Assembly: GCA_034770075.1 (NCBI GenBank)
Contig: CM068380.1
Coordinates: 28,644,005 to 28,708,004, forward strand
Reading direction: 5' to 3'
DNA: 64,000 bases
Source of the DNA: Aralia elata
Taxonomy: Eukaryota; Streptophyta; Magnoliopsida; Apiales; Araliaceae
Shown: piece after piece, positions 33,496 to 45,775 of the stretch
How positions within the stretch are numbered: position 1 is the stretch's first letter
Layout of the letters: each line of letters opens with the position of its first letter
Translations under genes and position numbers: made by a program
Notes under the pieces: generated by a model
The model's database searches: none
What the model was told of the DNA's origin: nothing
The model's input: the letters and a program-made list of their open reading frames with translations, nothing else

Positions 33496-34143
33496 ATGTC
33501 AGGTAAGAAAGGATTAGGAGACTCTCATGTCGTGAAGAATGAGCAAATCACTCCGCCTGAGCCAATATCTAAGCCAATAGCTGAAATGGAGGCTCACTTG
33601 GAAAGCAACCTAGATGAGGTAATCAGTTTAGAAAACATATAACTGGAACCAGAAACGGTAGAACTGACAGATAGTGATTCGGACACGAAAGTTGGAGCTG
33701 ACCAAGCATCAAGAGAAGTGTAGAATCTGAAGAATAAGGTGTCTTCTCTGGAAAAGTTGTGGGAAATGGAAAGGCTACTAAATAGTCAATTGCAAAAGGC
33801 GTTAATCGAAATAATGGAAGAACAAGATAAGATAAAGATCCAAATCGAAAAGATGGGAGCTAAATACAACATATCGTGTGCAGCTCCAAGCTAGAAGGGG
33901 AAAAGAAAGATGAATGGCAGTGATATAAGGATTTTTAAAAAAATCGAAAAATGTACAAACTGTTAAAGGAAACATGAAGGCGTATGCATGAAAGGGCAAA
34001 ATGTATGCTACAGTTGTGGACATGAGGGACATATCTCTTCTCATTGTCCCAATCCAAAGCAATGTGTATGTTTTATATGTGGGTTGGTAGCTCACCAGGC
34101 AAAGGTTTGTCCAACATCTAAGGAAGACTTACGAAACGAGTAG
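33496..34143 (+). pseudogene. Pre-gag ORF with coiled coil and two CCHC zinc knuckles
   Basis: ATG at 33496 follows a splice-acceptor-like TTTTTGTATAG. The 215-codon frame has in-frame stops (about 33640, 33721, 33892, 33964) and is dead. Its first half is acidic. Residues about 75-115 form a coiled coil (L-K-N-K-V-S-S-L-E-K-L). The end has two knuckles of C-X2-C-X4-H-X4-C form (C-Y-S-C-G-H-E-G-H-I-S-S-H-C and C-F-I-C-G-L-V-A-H-Q-A-K-V-C). These closely resemble the gag knuckles of the same lineage, yet this element has a separate gag downstream with its own knuckles. The Tekay element has the coiled-coil part of this ORF but no knuckles. Function unknown. Confidence 0.7.
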
Positions 34144-34573
34144 GATAATTATTTTATGATTATGTATAGTAGATGATGTGTGTATGATATGCATATGTGT
34201 GTAATGTACTACTCCTAACTTTTGTATAAGTTGTCTTAATGAATCCCGACTTTGTTGTCACAAAGGGATAGTAAATGATTATAGCAGCATACGCTGTGTA
34301 ATGAAAAGTACTGTGTACTATTTGAATGAATATGAATATAAATGCAATGATATGATTATATATTTGATTTAGTAAATAAATTTTGAGGATTAAGATAGTA
34401 CATTATCTAATTGATAAATTGTTAATTCAGCCAGCTGTATTTGGGAATCCAGCAAGCTGAATTGGTCTGAGTTCAAAATTTTGTGTTCAAACTTTTATGA
34501 TACCACTAATAATATGTGGCATAATGGAATATGAAAGACGAAATAATAATTTAAGGTTTTGTATAACCAGATA

Positions 34574-35690
34574 ATGCCGCCAAGACGACAAACCCGAAAC
34601 CAAAGAGCAAAAGAATCTGTTAACAACGCAGAAGGTCAGGCAGACCCAATGCAGAACGTTTTAGACATGTTAGCTCAAGCAATGCAGAATTAAACACCAG
34701 CAGTAAGAAATCGGTAAGATAATCAATTGGCAAACTTCAAAGACTTCAAGGCAGTAGGACCACCTAAATTTAGAGGGACGACTTACCCTATAGAAGCCCA
34801 AACTTGGGTAAAGGAGATAGAAAAAGCATTTGTTATTGCTAGGGTAGCGGAGGAGCAAAAGACAACTTTTGCTACCTATATGATAAAGGGAGAGGCGAAT
34901 TTATGGTGGGAGGCTAATCAAACTAGAGCTGGAGCAGGAATGGTGACATGGACAAGGTTTAAGGAACTGTTATTCGAGAATTACTTCTCGTCCAGTATAC
35001 AAGCCAGGATGGAGGTTAGGTTTTTATAATTGAAACAGGAAAATATTATCGTCTCGGAATATGCTGCAAAGTTTAACGAATTAGCTAGATTCGCTCCACA
35101 CCAAGTGGTATACTGAAGCAAGGAAGGCATGAAGATTTGAGCAGGGCGTAAAACCCTGGCTCTATAATAAGGTGGCTGTGTTGCAGATTAATTCTTACAG
35201 ATCGCTTTTGGAAAAGGTTATCATAGCCGAAGGAGAGAGTGAGGCCATGAGCCTCTACAATAAGGAAAAGAAGAATAAGGTTAAAGTTGAGGGAAACAAT
35301 AGAACTGGAAGTGAAAAAAGGAAGTGGAACAATTCTGGAAATAGTGGTAATAGGCAGGAAGGGATAAAGAAGTAGGTTCAGCAGTGTACAAATTGCGGGA
35401 AAAGTCACTCGGGAGAGTGTTTGAAGGGGAAGTTTGTGTTACAAATGCGAGCAGGAGGGACACATCTCTCCTAACTGCCCCAATCCAAGGAAGAATAGTG
35501 GGTATTTTATTTATGAATCAAATGATCATATGGTGAGGGATTGTCCAAAAAGAAGGACCGATGGGGCAAATGCTAACACGGGGAATAACAACGGGAAGCT
35601 GCAATAACTTATCCAACTCTACCACATAAACCAACCGCAAGGACCTTCAATATGACGGTTCAAGATACACTATCAGCCGGAAATGGAGTT
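34574..35690 (+). pseudogene. gag: Tekay-type gag of the non-autonomous element, decayed
   Basis: It starts M-P-P-R-R-Q at 34574. The capsid domain is at about 34730-35200 (F-K-D-F-K-A-V-G-P-P-K-F-R-G, then W-W-E-A-N and the E-Y-A-A-K-F-N-E-L-A-R-F signature). Zinc knuckles at 35380-35545 lie in two frames. Stops and frameshifts occur near 34690, 35027, 35115 and 35375. It ends with T-F-N-M-T-V-Q-D-T (about 35645-35675), which in the Tekay element leads straight into protease; here the homology stops, marking the loss of pol. Confidence 0.82.
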
Positions 35691-36064
35691 CCAAGTATGA
35701 ATCGGATATAATTTATTTTCGTATGTACCATGAGGTACGTTTACACTTATAAACCCTAGAATCCTTGAATATAGTCATACGAAAAGAACTTTAGGAAAAG
35801 ACCTAGATTGATAAATAAATAATATATAAATATAATAATAATTCGTTAATAAGAGGAATTTTAAAGGAGGAATTTGAGTTCTATTAGAAATCAGATTCCG
35901 GTAAGTCAGATAGATAAGCTTTATGCTGAATAATTAAAGATCAATTCGATCGAATCAAATCGGGATCTATTTGCAAGGAATGTATATGTTAATTACCCTC
36001 ATGTGTTTAAGTTTTGTAACGGTGATTCCGGGGATGGAAGCCTTATAAGGGGGGGGGGGAAGAA
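35691..36064 (+). other. Non-coding tail and polypurine tract of the gag-only element
   Basis: No coding signal. The stretch ends in a purine run with eleven or so G (about 36047-36064) directly before the 3' LTR start, the expected PPT. Confidence 0.8.
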
Positions 36065-36588
36065 TGTAATAACCCAAGTTTTCGATATTAATTTAAATAC
36101 AAAATTTTGCGAATAATTTTTTTTTATATAATATTATTTTTATTATATATCAAAATGAATATGGTAATACGTACAAGGTAAAGCATATGTAAATATGTGA
36201 TAAATATATATTTATTTATTACATAAATTATTGCAAATAAATTTTTGAAAAAGAAATAGTTGATTATTAGAAATTATATTCTTTTAATAAAATAATTTTG
36301 TAGTAAAGAAATTTTATTATTTATTTTCTATGAAAATATGATTAATGTATTATTTATATAATATATGTATATTTTAAGAATATATTTTAAGTATTATTAT
36401 TATTGTTATGATTATTATCTGGTGATATGAATATTAGTCAATTTATTTATTTTAAATTGATTTAGAATGGTAAATGAGGCAAAGATAATTATTGATCAAA
36501 ACCCTAATTTGATCTATGAATATAGATTTGCATGTTAAATACATTTATTGTTATAATCGTATTTAAAAATATGTATGTTTGTATTATG

Positions 36589-36652
<64 letters not shown>

Positions 36653-38803
36653 ATAAGAAGAATTTTTAGTAAGGACTTGAATATTAAAGAAATGTATATA
36701 TTGTTATATTTGTATTTAAAAGTATGAGTGTTATAGTATATGATTAATGATAAGTGATTAGGAAACCCTAATTCTTAAATTAGAAAACCCTAATTAATAT
36801 TTTTAATTAAATCCTAAACCTAATTTGAAAACCTTAGAATTATTTGACAAATCTTAAGTATTAAAACCTAAGCGTTAAACCCTAGAAACATGAGAAATGA
36901 CAAGAATGCCTTTAAAATCATTTGGAAAATCATTTGGAAAATGACTAAAAAGCCATTTTTATTTTCTTTAATAAAGGTGGAGTCTAAATATTTCCAAAAT
37001 ATTGGTGAGTCACTAAGTCAAGATCTCACACGTGCTCTAAATCTCTCCAATCAGCCAAATACTTACACCTATACCAGCCATGTGCAATGAATCAAAAGAT
37101 TTGATTTTAAAGAAAGATTAAAGAATTAGAAAACCTAAACTTACTTCCTTATCCATACCCAAGTCTCTCTCTCTCCTAAGCCACGGAATTTTCTCTCAAA
37201 CTCAGTCACAAGATTAGCCCAAAACACCCCATAGCAAGCCAAGATCAGAATCAAAAAGTGAAAATCAAAAATTGATCAAGAAGGTATAAACCCTAACCTT
37301 CATGCTAGATCTTTAAAGCTTTTGTAGATTTCATGATTAAGTGTTTAAATATGTGATATGTTATGTTATTTAGTGATCTGGGTTGATAAAAACATAGATT
37401 CAACACTAAAGAACACTTAAAAAAAACACAGGATCAAAGTTATTAAAGCCCAAAAAGCTTTGACCAACACTGACTTCAAATATGGAAATTCCAGAAAATG
37501 AAGAACAACTTGTGACAGCTATTTGACCAGGCTAGATCTCACATATGTGATGTATTTAGACCCCAAACTTGTTATAGGCTTATAGTACTACATCAGTACT
37601 ACACCGATGATACACTTACCTGCCAAGAAAATTAACCGAATCGAATCTACACCCAGTCAAAGTAGCTTCCTCAGCGTTGACCTGAAGAACAGCTATAGCG
37701 ACGGTTGCTGTCGCGTTAGGCCTTTAGCGACAGTTTTGAATAATAATAATAATAATAATAATTAATTTAAATAAATAGAAATAAATAGAAATAAATATAA
37801 AATAACTATTAAAAATTCATAATTAAGGTTTAAAAATTATTTTAAGTTATAAAAATTAACTTTTAATATTTTGACATAAATTTCATTAATATTTTAATTT
37901 ATTTAAATATTAATGATATTTAATTTATTTAATAATTATATTAAGTAAATTAGTTAAAAATGATTTTAATATTTTAAAAATCATTTAAAAATGATATTAT
38001 GGTTTTAAAAAATATTTTAAGTTCTAATAAATAACTTTTAATATTTTGATGAGAATTACATTAATATTTTAATATTAATGATAATAATAATTGTATTAAA
38101 TAAATTATTTAAAAATGGTTTTAATATTTTAAAAATCATTTAAAGGTGAAATAAATGTTTTAAAGATATTTTAAGTTATATTAAATAACCTTTAATATTT
38201 TCACATGAATTACATTAATATTTTAATATTAACAATAATTATTTAAAAATAATTTTAGTATTTTAAAAATCATTTAAAGGTGATAATAATGTTTTAAAAA
38301 TGTTTTAAGTTATAATAAATAACTTTTAATATTTTAAAATGGATTTCATTAATATTTTAAATTATTTAAATATTAATGATAATGAAATTATTTAGCAATT
38401 AAATCATTATAAATGATATTAATATTTGAAAAATAATTATAAATGATATTAATGTTTGAAAAATTATTATAAGCTTCTGAAAAATATTATAAATGATAAT
38501 TAAATTATCTAAAATAATATTTAAGCTTTTAAATAAAATTTTATTGAAAATAAACTCGTTGATTATCCGATAACGCAATTAGGACGTTGAAATGATACCG
38601 AAATCAAACCAGATTGTCATACTTTGACTTGATACATGTTCTTATATGTTTTAATGACTGATATGAATACGTGATAATGTGTTTAAGCTATATAATGATT
38701 GCAAATAGCAGTATTATGTGTTAAGATGTATTATTCTAATTAAAAGAATAATCTTATTGATGATAGGTCTTTGTATTAAAGATTAAACTAAATTGTGTAG
38801 TAG
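36065..38803 (+). mobile_element. 3' LTR of the gag-only element, left part
   Basis: It matches 29056-32090 with a longer (AT)n tract (about 36593-36650), donor AAG/GTATAA at 37284 and a GCGAC palindrome near 37690. It lacks the ~390 bp present at 30415-30800. It is broken at 38803 by the Tekay element; AGTAG (38799-38803) is the left target duplication. Confidence 0.9.
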
Positions 38804-40065
38804 TGTGACGAATGAGATTTTTGTATTTTAATTTAAATATTTATTGAATTAAATAGACATTTTTTGATGATATAATTATTGAATTAAATTATTAATTGAT
38901 GAATTTATGGTAGATTAATTTAATTATATATGTTACATTAGTTAAATTAATGTGGAGAATTTTTATATTCAAAGTATGTATTTAATTGAGCTTATTTGAT
39001 TAAATGCATTATTTAAATAAGCATAATGTTATTCTAATTAATTTAATAATTAAATTAATTAGAGATTTAATGATTTGTCATAATTAATAAATGAGAATTT
39101 TAATTATGTGACAATGTGATTTAATGTGGAATTATTCTATTTTATTTAATTGATTTAAATGAGACTATCTAGTTAATTAAAAATGTGACATTAAACTATA
39201 TTATAAGTAATTTATTATATTAAGTGGAAAAGAAGAATAAAAGAATTAGCCAAACGAGGCCTTAGTGGAGGTTAGAGCCAATTATTAACTGACACCCCAT
39301 GTTATGCCAGTTATTATTATTACGTATAATGTATTTTCAACATTCGTATTTTGCTAAGTTGGATTAGAGAAATACAGAGAGTTTTGAGAGGAATTGAGAG
39401 TTGAGAGAAGAATTTATCTCATCATCCTGCTTAATCTAGACTACTAATCAAAGTAATTCCTTAAATCCAAGCTTTAATTACGTTTTTAAATTCTTCCATG
39501 AATGTATTGTGTAAGTTCTCTGATAATGGAACCTTATGGGTAAATTGTTTGGAAGTTGCTTATAATTGTTTAAATGCATGTATAGTCTATTATATGATGT
39601 TATAAATTATTTTAATTAAGTTAATTCATGAGATTATACTTTAAATTGAAGTTTTGAAACTTATAGAGGAACGGTATATGTATGAATATGACTTATATGT
39701 ATGAAAAATTACGCTTGAATTGCATGTTAATCGGTAAATTGATGGTTGATTATGTTTATGCATGTAAAAATGAAAAGAACGAAACTTAAACAGATTAATT
39801 TGGTTAAGAAACGAGTTCATAGTGATTGATTACGCTAAATGTATCAAAATATAAACATAAAGTATAAAAAGTGATTTTTTAACCTTTAAATTGGTTGTTT
39901 AAGGTTGTCTATGATGCTAAAATCATTATGTATATAATGGGTTTTGGTTTTATAATGCATATAATGAATGGGTAGTAATTAAATTGTCGATTGAATGAAA
40001 AACTTTGGCCAAATTTGGCATTTTCTGTGTCTTCGCGAACTGCAGGAACTGAGTTTCGGGTCCAT

Positions 40066-40190
40066 CGTCCCCGCGGTGAAATTATACTAGGTAACGTCAC
40101 CCCGACGGTAGGCTCGCCCCGGCGATAGAATTGTACTATGCTTCCCGCCCCAGCGGGAATTTTGTGAAGGAAACCACCACCCTGGTGGTA
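40066..40190. repeat. Palindrome block in the Tekay 5' LTR
   Basis: Several imperfect palindromes around GCCCCGGC-type centres, for example CCCGCCCCAGCGGG and ACCACCCTGGTGGT. The 3' LTR block is 48648-48798. CpG decay explains many differences. Confidence 0.75.
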
Positions 40191-41196
40191 GATGCAGAAA
40201 TGCAATTTTTCTTCTTCTTTCCTTTCGGTCATGTTATATTACCACATGCATGTTAAAAGCTTAGACTAATATATTTAATAAATATTAAGATGAGGTTGGA
40301 TGAGAGTGAATCTTGAAGTGTTTATAATATTGTAACTAATCATTGTTATTGATATATAAACGGAATGTATAGATTGATTAAGGAACGTGAATTTTAACTT
40401 ATAATCTACGCACGAGTCAAGTTTTCTGAACTTCACTCTTTTATTGAGCAAGTTTTCTACCTTTAATCTTTTATTTTATTGAAAGCAAGTTTCTTATCCC
40501 TGCCTTGATTTCAATTACGCAAGTTCTAAAACCCTATCTCTCTTTTATGCAAGTTTCTATACTCTACTTCATACTAAGCAAGTTCTTTACCATAATTCAT
40601 TCAAGTTCATGAATTCAAATGTGTTATTCTAATTCTTTTTAAGTAATACTTCAGTTATACAAAGTTTATTCGATTGTATGCCTTTGAGATTCAGTCTTTA
40701 ATTCTTGAATACCTTTCATATTAAATTATTGACCCTTGATTGACTAGCGAGCCTTTATTGATTCGACTAGTCCATAGTTGATGAGCGTTCTAAATTCTAG
40801 AAACGTTATTGAAGTAAATCCAAACCAAACTTCCTTTAGTGCGGACTCTGATGTCAAACTGAGATGAACAACCCTTATATAGGGGATTATTTTACGCATT
40901 AGCGTTTAGATGTTGTGCACATACATGGTACAAAGGACTGATCCCCCTAAGTACGAGAAGTAAGGTCCATATAGTCTTATGACTGTTAAAGTTTTAAAGT
41001 AAAAATACTTGATAACCTAAGACATAGTTCGTGATCTTGTGACCCTCAGATGTTTTTTTGATTTTTGTTTTCTAATCTTGATTCAAAAGCCGAGTATTCG
41101 ATTATCCGATATCCATTGATTATTCATATGTTATTATTATTTTATTGTGCTACTTGGTGGGTAATTGTTGCTCACCCTTGCATAATAACATTGCAG

Positions 41197-41258
41197 TTAA
41201 AGTTGAAAGAATTGACGAGTCATCCTCTAGTAAGGGCAAAGGCAAAGCAAACAAGTGA
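41197..41258 (+). other. 62-nt exon-like frame with KGKGK terminus (LTR copy 4)
   Basis: Acceptor CATTGCAG ends at 41196. The frame is open to TGA and ends S-K-G-K-G-K-A-N-K. Confidence 0.5.
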
Positions 41259-41515
41259 TGAAGACTTGTTAAATTTATTTGAATGATGTTTATGTAATAG
41301 ACTTATGTTATGTTTCCGCATTGATGTTTTATTAAGGTTAGATGACTTGGGATTTATTTGTTAAAGATGTTGTAACCCTTTAATGGGAGATTTCTATTTT
41401 TATTAAGAGTTCTCATTTATATTTGAATGGGTAGTTAGGTATGACGTGATTTATTTGGATAGTGAACACCAAATCCTGTGAAAATTAAGTACCCAGATTT
41501 GGGGGTGTCACAGGT

Positions 41516-41527
41516 TGGTATCAAAGC
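41516..41527 (+). other. Tekay primer binding site
   Basis: TGGTATCAAAGC, one G-to-A change from the initiator tRNA-Met complement, three bases after the LTR. Confidence 0.88.
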
Positions 41528-41744
41528 TGTAGGTTATGAACCTTAGGTAGGGAAACCTTAGGGTAGTAGCCTTTTAGGAGACAGAATACATAGTGGTGAT
41601 AAACTCTTATCGAGTTCTAAGGAATGAATTAAGGAATTCATTAAAGATAATAAAAGACTTTATGTGCTATGTGCTTATGTGTTAACAACCTATGTGCCGC
41701 GATTAGTATCGAGTATTAATTAAAACTTAAACTTTGTTGTCAGG

Positions 41745-42551
41745 ATGTTGGATGTTGGAGGATTCAGTCAGCCTAGAGAGCTTGAGCCCCGAGTGGCTGG
41801 AGAGGAGGAGCCCCGTGATATTCATGTTGTCTGGGAGCAGTTGATACAGAGAGAGCCATCTTCATTGATCACTGTTGTGGGTCAGGAGCATGAACCTGAG
41901 TTTGATTCAGAGGAGGATTTTGAGGACGTAGAGGTAGAGGCTGAGGAGGATGATGAGGATCCCGAGGAGGTACCTCTTACCTCTATCGATGTTGAGATGT
42001 ACGATGCATTGTATGATCGTACCATAGAGTTGCAGGATAGAGTCAGAGATTTGGAGAGACTGGCAAATAGATGCCAGACTTCTATAGAACAGAAGAACGA
42101 GAGAATTGAGGATCTGGATATACGTCTTGGAGACGTGGAATCGAAGCTAGTTCAGGCAGAGAGTCAAAAGGAAGACTTGTTAGCTGAGAATGAGGAGATG
42201 AAACTTGAAATCAAGAAGTTGAAGGGTGAGCTAAGTGAGGAGTCAGTGTAACGTGCTAGAGCAGAGGATGGTTGGATGAATATCGCTCGACGTGTAAAAA
42301 TTTCCGAAGAAGACGAACGGGCAAAGAAGGCTAAGATTGAGGAGATAAACTACACTTTTCAGACAGCGATTGATAGGGCCCAGGATCGAGTTCTCCACTA
42401 TCCAGTTCATTCGAGGACTTGCTATGGTACGTGTTGGATCGCAGGACGATGTTCCATATCATGGAGGAAGAACGCAGAAAGGCAGTTCGACGCCTTAGTA
42501 AGCCGTGATAGAAAAAGTATTGAAATATGTGTAAATAGTTATAGTAGTTAG
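41745..42551 (+). pseudogene. Pre-gag acidic coiled-coil ORF of the Tekay element
   Basis: ATG at 41745 follows TTTGTTGTCAGG, acceptor-like. The frame runs 168 codons to a TAA at 42249, then continues in the same frame to 42551, so the original product was about 268 aa. Residues 45-80 are strongly acidic (E-E-D-D-E-D-P-E-E). Residues about 90-168 form a long coiled coil (Y-D-R-T-I-E-L-Q-D-R-V-R-D-L and onward). The last part is basic with no known motif. The truncated element at 56853-56974 starts with the same kind of peptide after the same TTGTTGTCAGG. Standard Tekay/Del elements begin with gag, so this is an extra ORF. Not homologous to anything I recognise. Confidence 0.7.
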
Positions 42552-42805
42552 TAATGTAAATTCAAGCGTGATTATACACAACGAAATATGACTATTTAAT
42601 CCTGAAGATCCTTTGATCTTGGGATAGTTGATATAAATAGCAGTGATGTTATCTTTCTATGTTTAAGACTTTTGAATGAATGAAATATCAAAATTTATTT
42701 GAAGATGTTATGTGCTATGTGTTAAATCTGAATTGTTTGAGTTAAGTATTGAACACTTAAGAAATTGAGTGATGATCTAATAAGCGCATATTCTTAAACA
42801 GAAAA

Positions 42806-43812
42806 TACCGCCGAGACGCCAACCACATCAACAAGCTCAGGAGAGCTCTACCAATAATAATAACGATGTCAATGCTAATCCTATACAACAATTGGTGAAC
42901 CTTTTAGATGGAGCACTTGCAAATCAGCCACAAGTTCCACCAGTTACGTCATTTAAGGATATCAAAGCGGTAAGACCGCTAGAATTTAGGGGTTCCCTGA
43001 ACCTAATCGAAGCCCAAACCTGCGTGATGGAAATGGAGAAAGTGTTTGACGTTGCTAGGGTTTGTGATGACCAAAAGACTGCCTTTGCAACGTTCATGCT
43101 TAAGTCAGAGGCCAGCTATTGGTGGTAAGCGAATAAGGTTCGAGGAGGTCAGGGTGTAATCGCATGGGATATGTTTAAAGAGATGTTCTTTGAGATGTAC
43201 TTTCCGACAAGCTCGCGTAATCAAATGGAGATTCAATTTCTGGAGCTGAAACAGGGTACCATGACTATACCGGAGTACACTGTAAAGTTTAACGAGTTGG
43301 CTAGGTTCGCAACCTACCAGGTAAACACCAATGAGAGGAAGGCAAGGAGATTCGGACAGGGATTGAAGCCTTGGTTGTACAATAAAGTGTCAATGTTCCA
43401 ATTGAACACTTTTGCCGGAGTTTTGGAAAAGGCAATTATCGTAGAAGGTGGGAGTGATGCTCTGACTAACTATAACCAGAAGTAGAAGAAGAAGAAGGGT
43501 GAAAATGAGAATAACAAAGCGAGTGGTAGTAACAGTGGTGGTCACAATCAGAAGAGGAAGTGGAATGACAATAGATCTACTGGGAATCAAGAAGGAGGTC
43601 AGAGAAAAAAAGTGGAAGCGTGTATTACATGCGGAAAGAATCACGTGGGGATATGTCTGAAGGGAAAGAGGGTGTGCTACAATTGCGGTTAGGAGGGCCA
43701 CATAGCACCGAATTGTTCGAATCCAAAGAAGGGCGCTTGTTTCACTTGCGGATCAAAGGATCATCTGGCTAGGGATTGCCCCAAGAAGGCAGCACGAGGA
43801 GCAGGAACATGA
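42806..43812 (+). pseudogene. gag: Tekay gag, start codon lost and several stops
   Basis: The start position reads ATA where the homologous element has ATG (M-P-P-R-R). The capsid domain spans about 42945-43450 (F-K-D-I-K-A-V-R-P, W-W, E-Y-T-V-K-F-N-E-L-A-R-F, F-G-Q-G-L). Zinc knuckles follow at 43618-43790 (C-Y-N-C-G...G-H-I-A-P-N-C and C-F-T-C-G-S-K-D-H-L-A-R-D-C). Stops at about 43127, 43483, 43689 and 43810. It once fused to protease in a single polyprotein. Confidence 0.88.
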
Positions 43813-44339
43813 GGGAATCGGGGAAACAATGGTGGTAGCACATTAACCATAACTGGATCAGCACCAACAAATCGACCTATTGCCAGTACTTTCAACATGA
43901 CCGTGCAAGATACCGTGCAGTCTCGTGATGTGGTGTCAGGTATCATTTCGATCAATAATATAGATGCTTATGTATTGTTTGATTGGGTGCTACTTGTTCA
44001 TTTATATCTGATGACTTTGCTAAGAACTTAGAGTTGCCTAAAGAGGAATTAGATTACCCTTTGAATATAGAAATTGTGAATAGGGAGGTAATTCATGTTA
44101 GGTACGTACACAAGAACTGTAGAGTGGATATTAAGGGAAACGTGATGACTGTAAATCTGATCCCAATCAAACTTGGGGAATTTGACATTATTTTGGGAAT
44201 GGATTGGTTATTCAATTATGGAGCGATAATTGATTACCAAAAGAAGCGTATTAACCTTATGACTCCGTCAAAGGTAGTATTTTACGGCAGCTAGTCGCCT
44301 AGGCAAGCGAGTTATCTGACGATGATGTAGGCCAAGAAG
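43813..44339 (+). pseudogene. Tekay protease, frameshifted at the active site
   Basis: The segment covers the gag-protease junction (N-M-T-V-Q-D-T at 43896) and retropepsin. The active-site region near 43978-43995 is broken by a one-base loss, so the catalytic D lies in one frame and the following G-A-T-C-S-F-I-S in the next. The downstream I-I-L-G-M-D-W-L motif (44190-44215) is intact. Two stops occur before RT. Confidence 0.85.
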
Positions 44340-45775
44340 TTGTTGAGACAAGGTTGTGTGGGATACTTAGCCTACATAGTCGATACTCGAAAAGAGAGTC
44401 CAAAATTAGATGAGATGCCTGTCGTAAGGGAGTTTGTAGACGTCTTTCTAGATGATTTGTCAGGACTTCCACTAGATAGGGAAGTTGAGTTTGTAATTGA
44501 TTTGGTGCCAGGAACTGCCATGATATCGAAAGCTCCATACCGTATGGCTCTAGTAGAGATGAAAGAGTTAATGGTACAACTGCAAGAACTTTTAGATAAG
44601 AAGTATATTCAGCAGAGTGTATTGCCATGGGTAGCGCCAGTATTATTTGTCAAGAAGAAGGACGGATCGATGCGACTTTGCATTGATTACAGAGAGTTGA
44701 ACAAGGTTACGATTAAAAATAAATACCCGTTGCCACGAATCGATGACTTGTTTGATCAATTGAAAGGAGCTAGGTATTTCTCGAAGATAGATTTGAGGAG
44801 TGGTTATCATCAGTTTAAGGTGAGGAAGGAAGATGTACCGAAGACAGTGTTCAGGACTCGTTATGGTCACTACGAGTTTCTGATGATGTCATTTGGTCTA
44901 ACGAATGCTCCTATAGCATTCATGGACCAAATGAACAGGGTATTTAAGCCGTTTTTGGATAGGTTTGTAGTAGTATTCATCGATGATATTCTAATATATT
45001 CCAAACCAAGGAAGAGCATACAAAGCATTTGAAGGCGACATTAGAAGCATTAAGAAGAGAGAAGTTGTACGCTAAATTTTTAAAATGTGAATTTTGGATA
45101 AAGCGAGTGCAATTTCTTGGACATGTGATCGACAAGGATGGGATTTCGGTGGATCCGTCAAAAGTTGAAGCAGTTCTTAACTGGGATCAGTCGAAAACAC
45201 CATCGGAAGTAAGGAGTTTCCTAGGATTGGCAGGTTACTGCAGAAGATTTATTCGGGATTTTTCCAAAATTGCGACTCTGTTAACGAATTTGACTAGGAA
45301 AGCGGTGAAGTTCGTTTGGACGGAGAAGTGTGAGGAAAGTTTTCAAGAATTAAAGAAGAGGTTGAGTACGGCGCCTGTGTTGTCTCTACCGGATAGCACA
45401 TGAAATTTTGTGGTGTTCAGTGATGCGTCGCATAAAGGACTAGGCTATGTGCTTATCCAGAACGGTAAGGTCATTGCGTATGCGTCACGACAATTAAAGG
45501 ACTATGAGAAGGGGTATCCGACCCATGATTTAGAATTGGCCGCGGTAGTGTTTGCTTTGAAGATCTAGAGGCACTATCTTCACGGGGAGAAATGTGAAAT
45601 ATATACAGACCACAAAAGGTTGAAATATATTTTTACGCAAAGGAATCTGAACATGCGACAGAGGAGATGGTTGGAATTGATAAAAGATTACGACTGTATA
45701 ATTTTATACCATCCGGGTAAAGCGAACGTTGTGGCCGACGCCTTAAGCAGAAAGGGTCGGGAGAAACTGTCTATG
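44340..45775 (+). pseudogene. pol: Tekay reverse transcriptase and RNase H
   Basis: RT covers about 44480-45120: S-K-I-D-L-R-S-G-Y-H-Q, F-L-M-M-S-F-G-L-T-N-A-P and the catalytic V-V-V-F-I-D-D-I-L-I-Y-S. A one-base loss near 45005 shifts the frame before the thumb (V-Q-F-L-G-H-V). RNase H at about 45410-45620 has S-D-A-S-H-K-G-L-G and Y-T-D-H-K, and ends H-P-G-K-A-N-V-V-A-D-A-L-S-R-K. Stops occur at 45401 and 45568. Confidence 0.9.

Larger units (their letters stand above)
38804..41512 (+). mobile_element. Tekay 5' LTR
   Basis: It runs TGTGACGAATGAG...GGGTGTCACA and matches the solo LTR 1633-4320. A leader with a weakened donor (AAGTAATT near 39453; one G fewer than in the other LTR), palindrome block 40066-40190, CAAGTTTCT repeats 40415-40595, conserved block 40838-40960 and exon-like frame 41197-41258 follow in order. 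Confidence 0.92.

Noticed and set aside
29579..36650. Long (TA)n tracts at 29579-29640 and 36593-36650, and (AT)n/(CA)n at 24494-24530 and 60582-60680
   Set aside because: Ordinary microsatellites in AT-rich retroelement DNA. Their length differences between LTRs are expected slippage.
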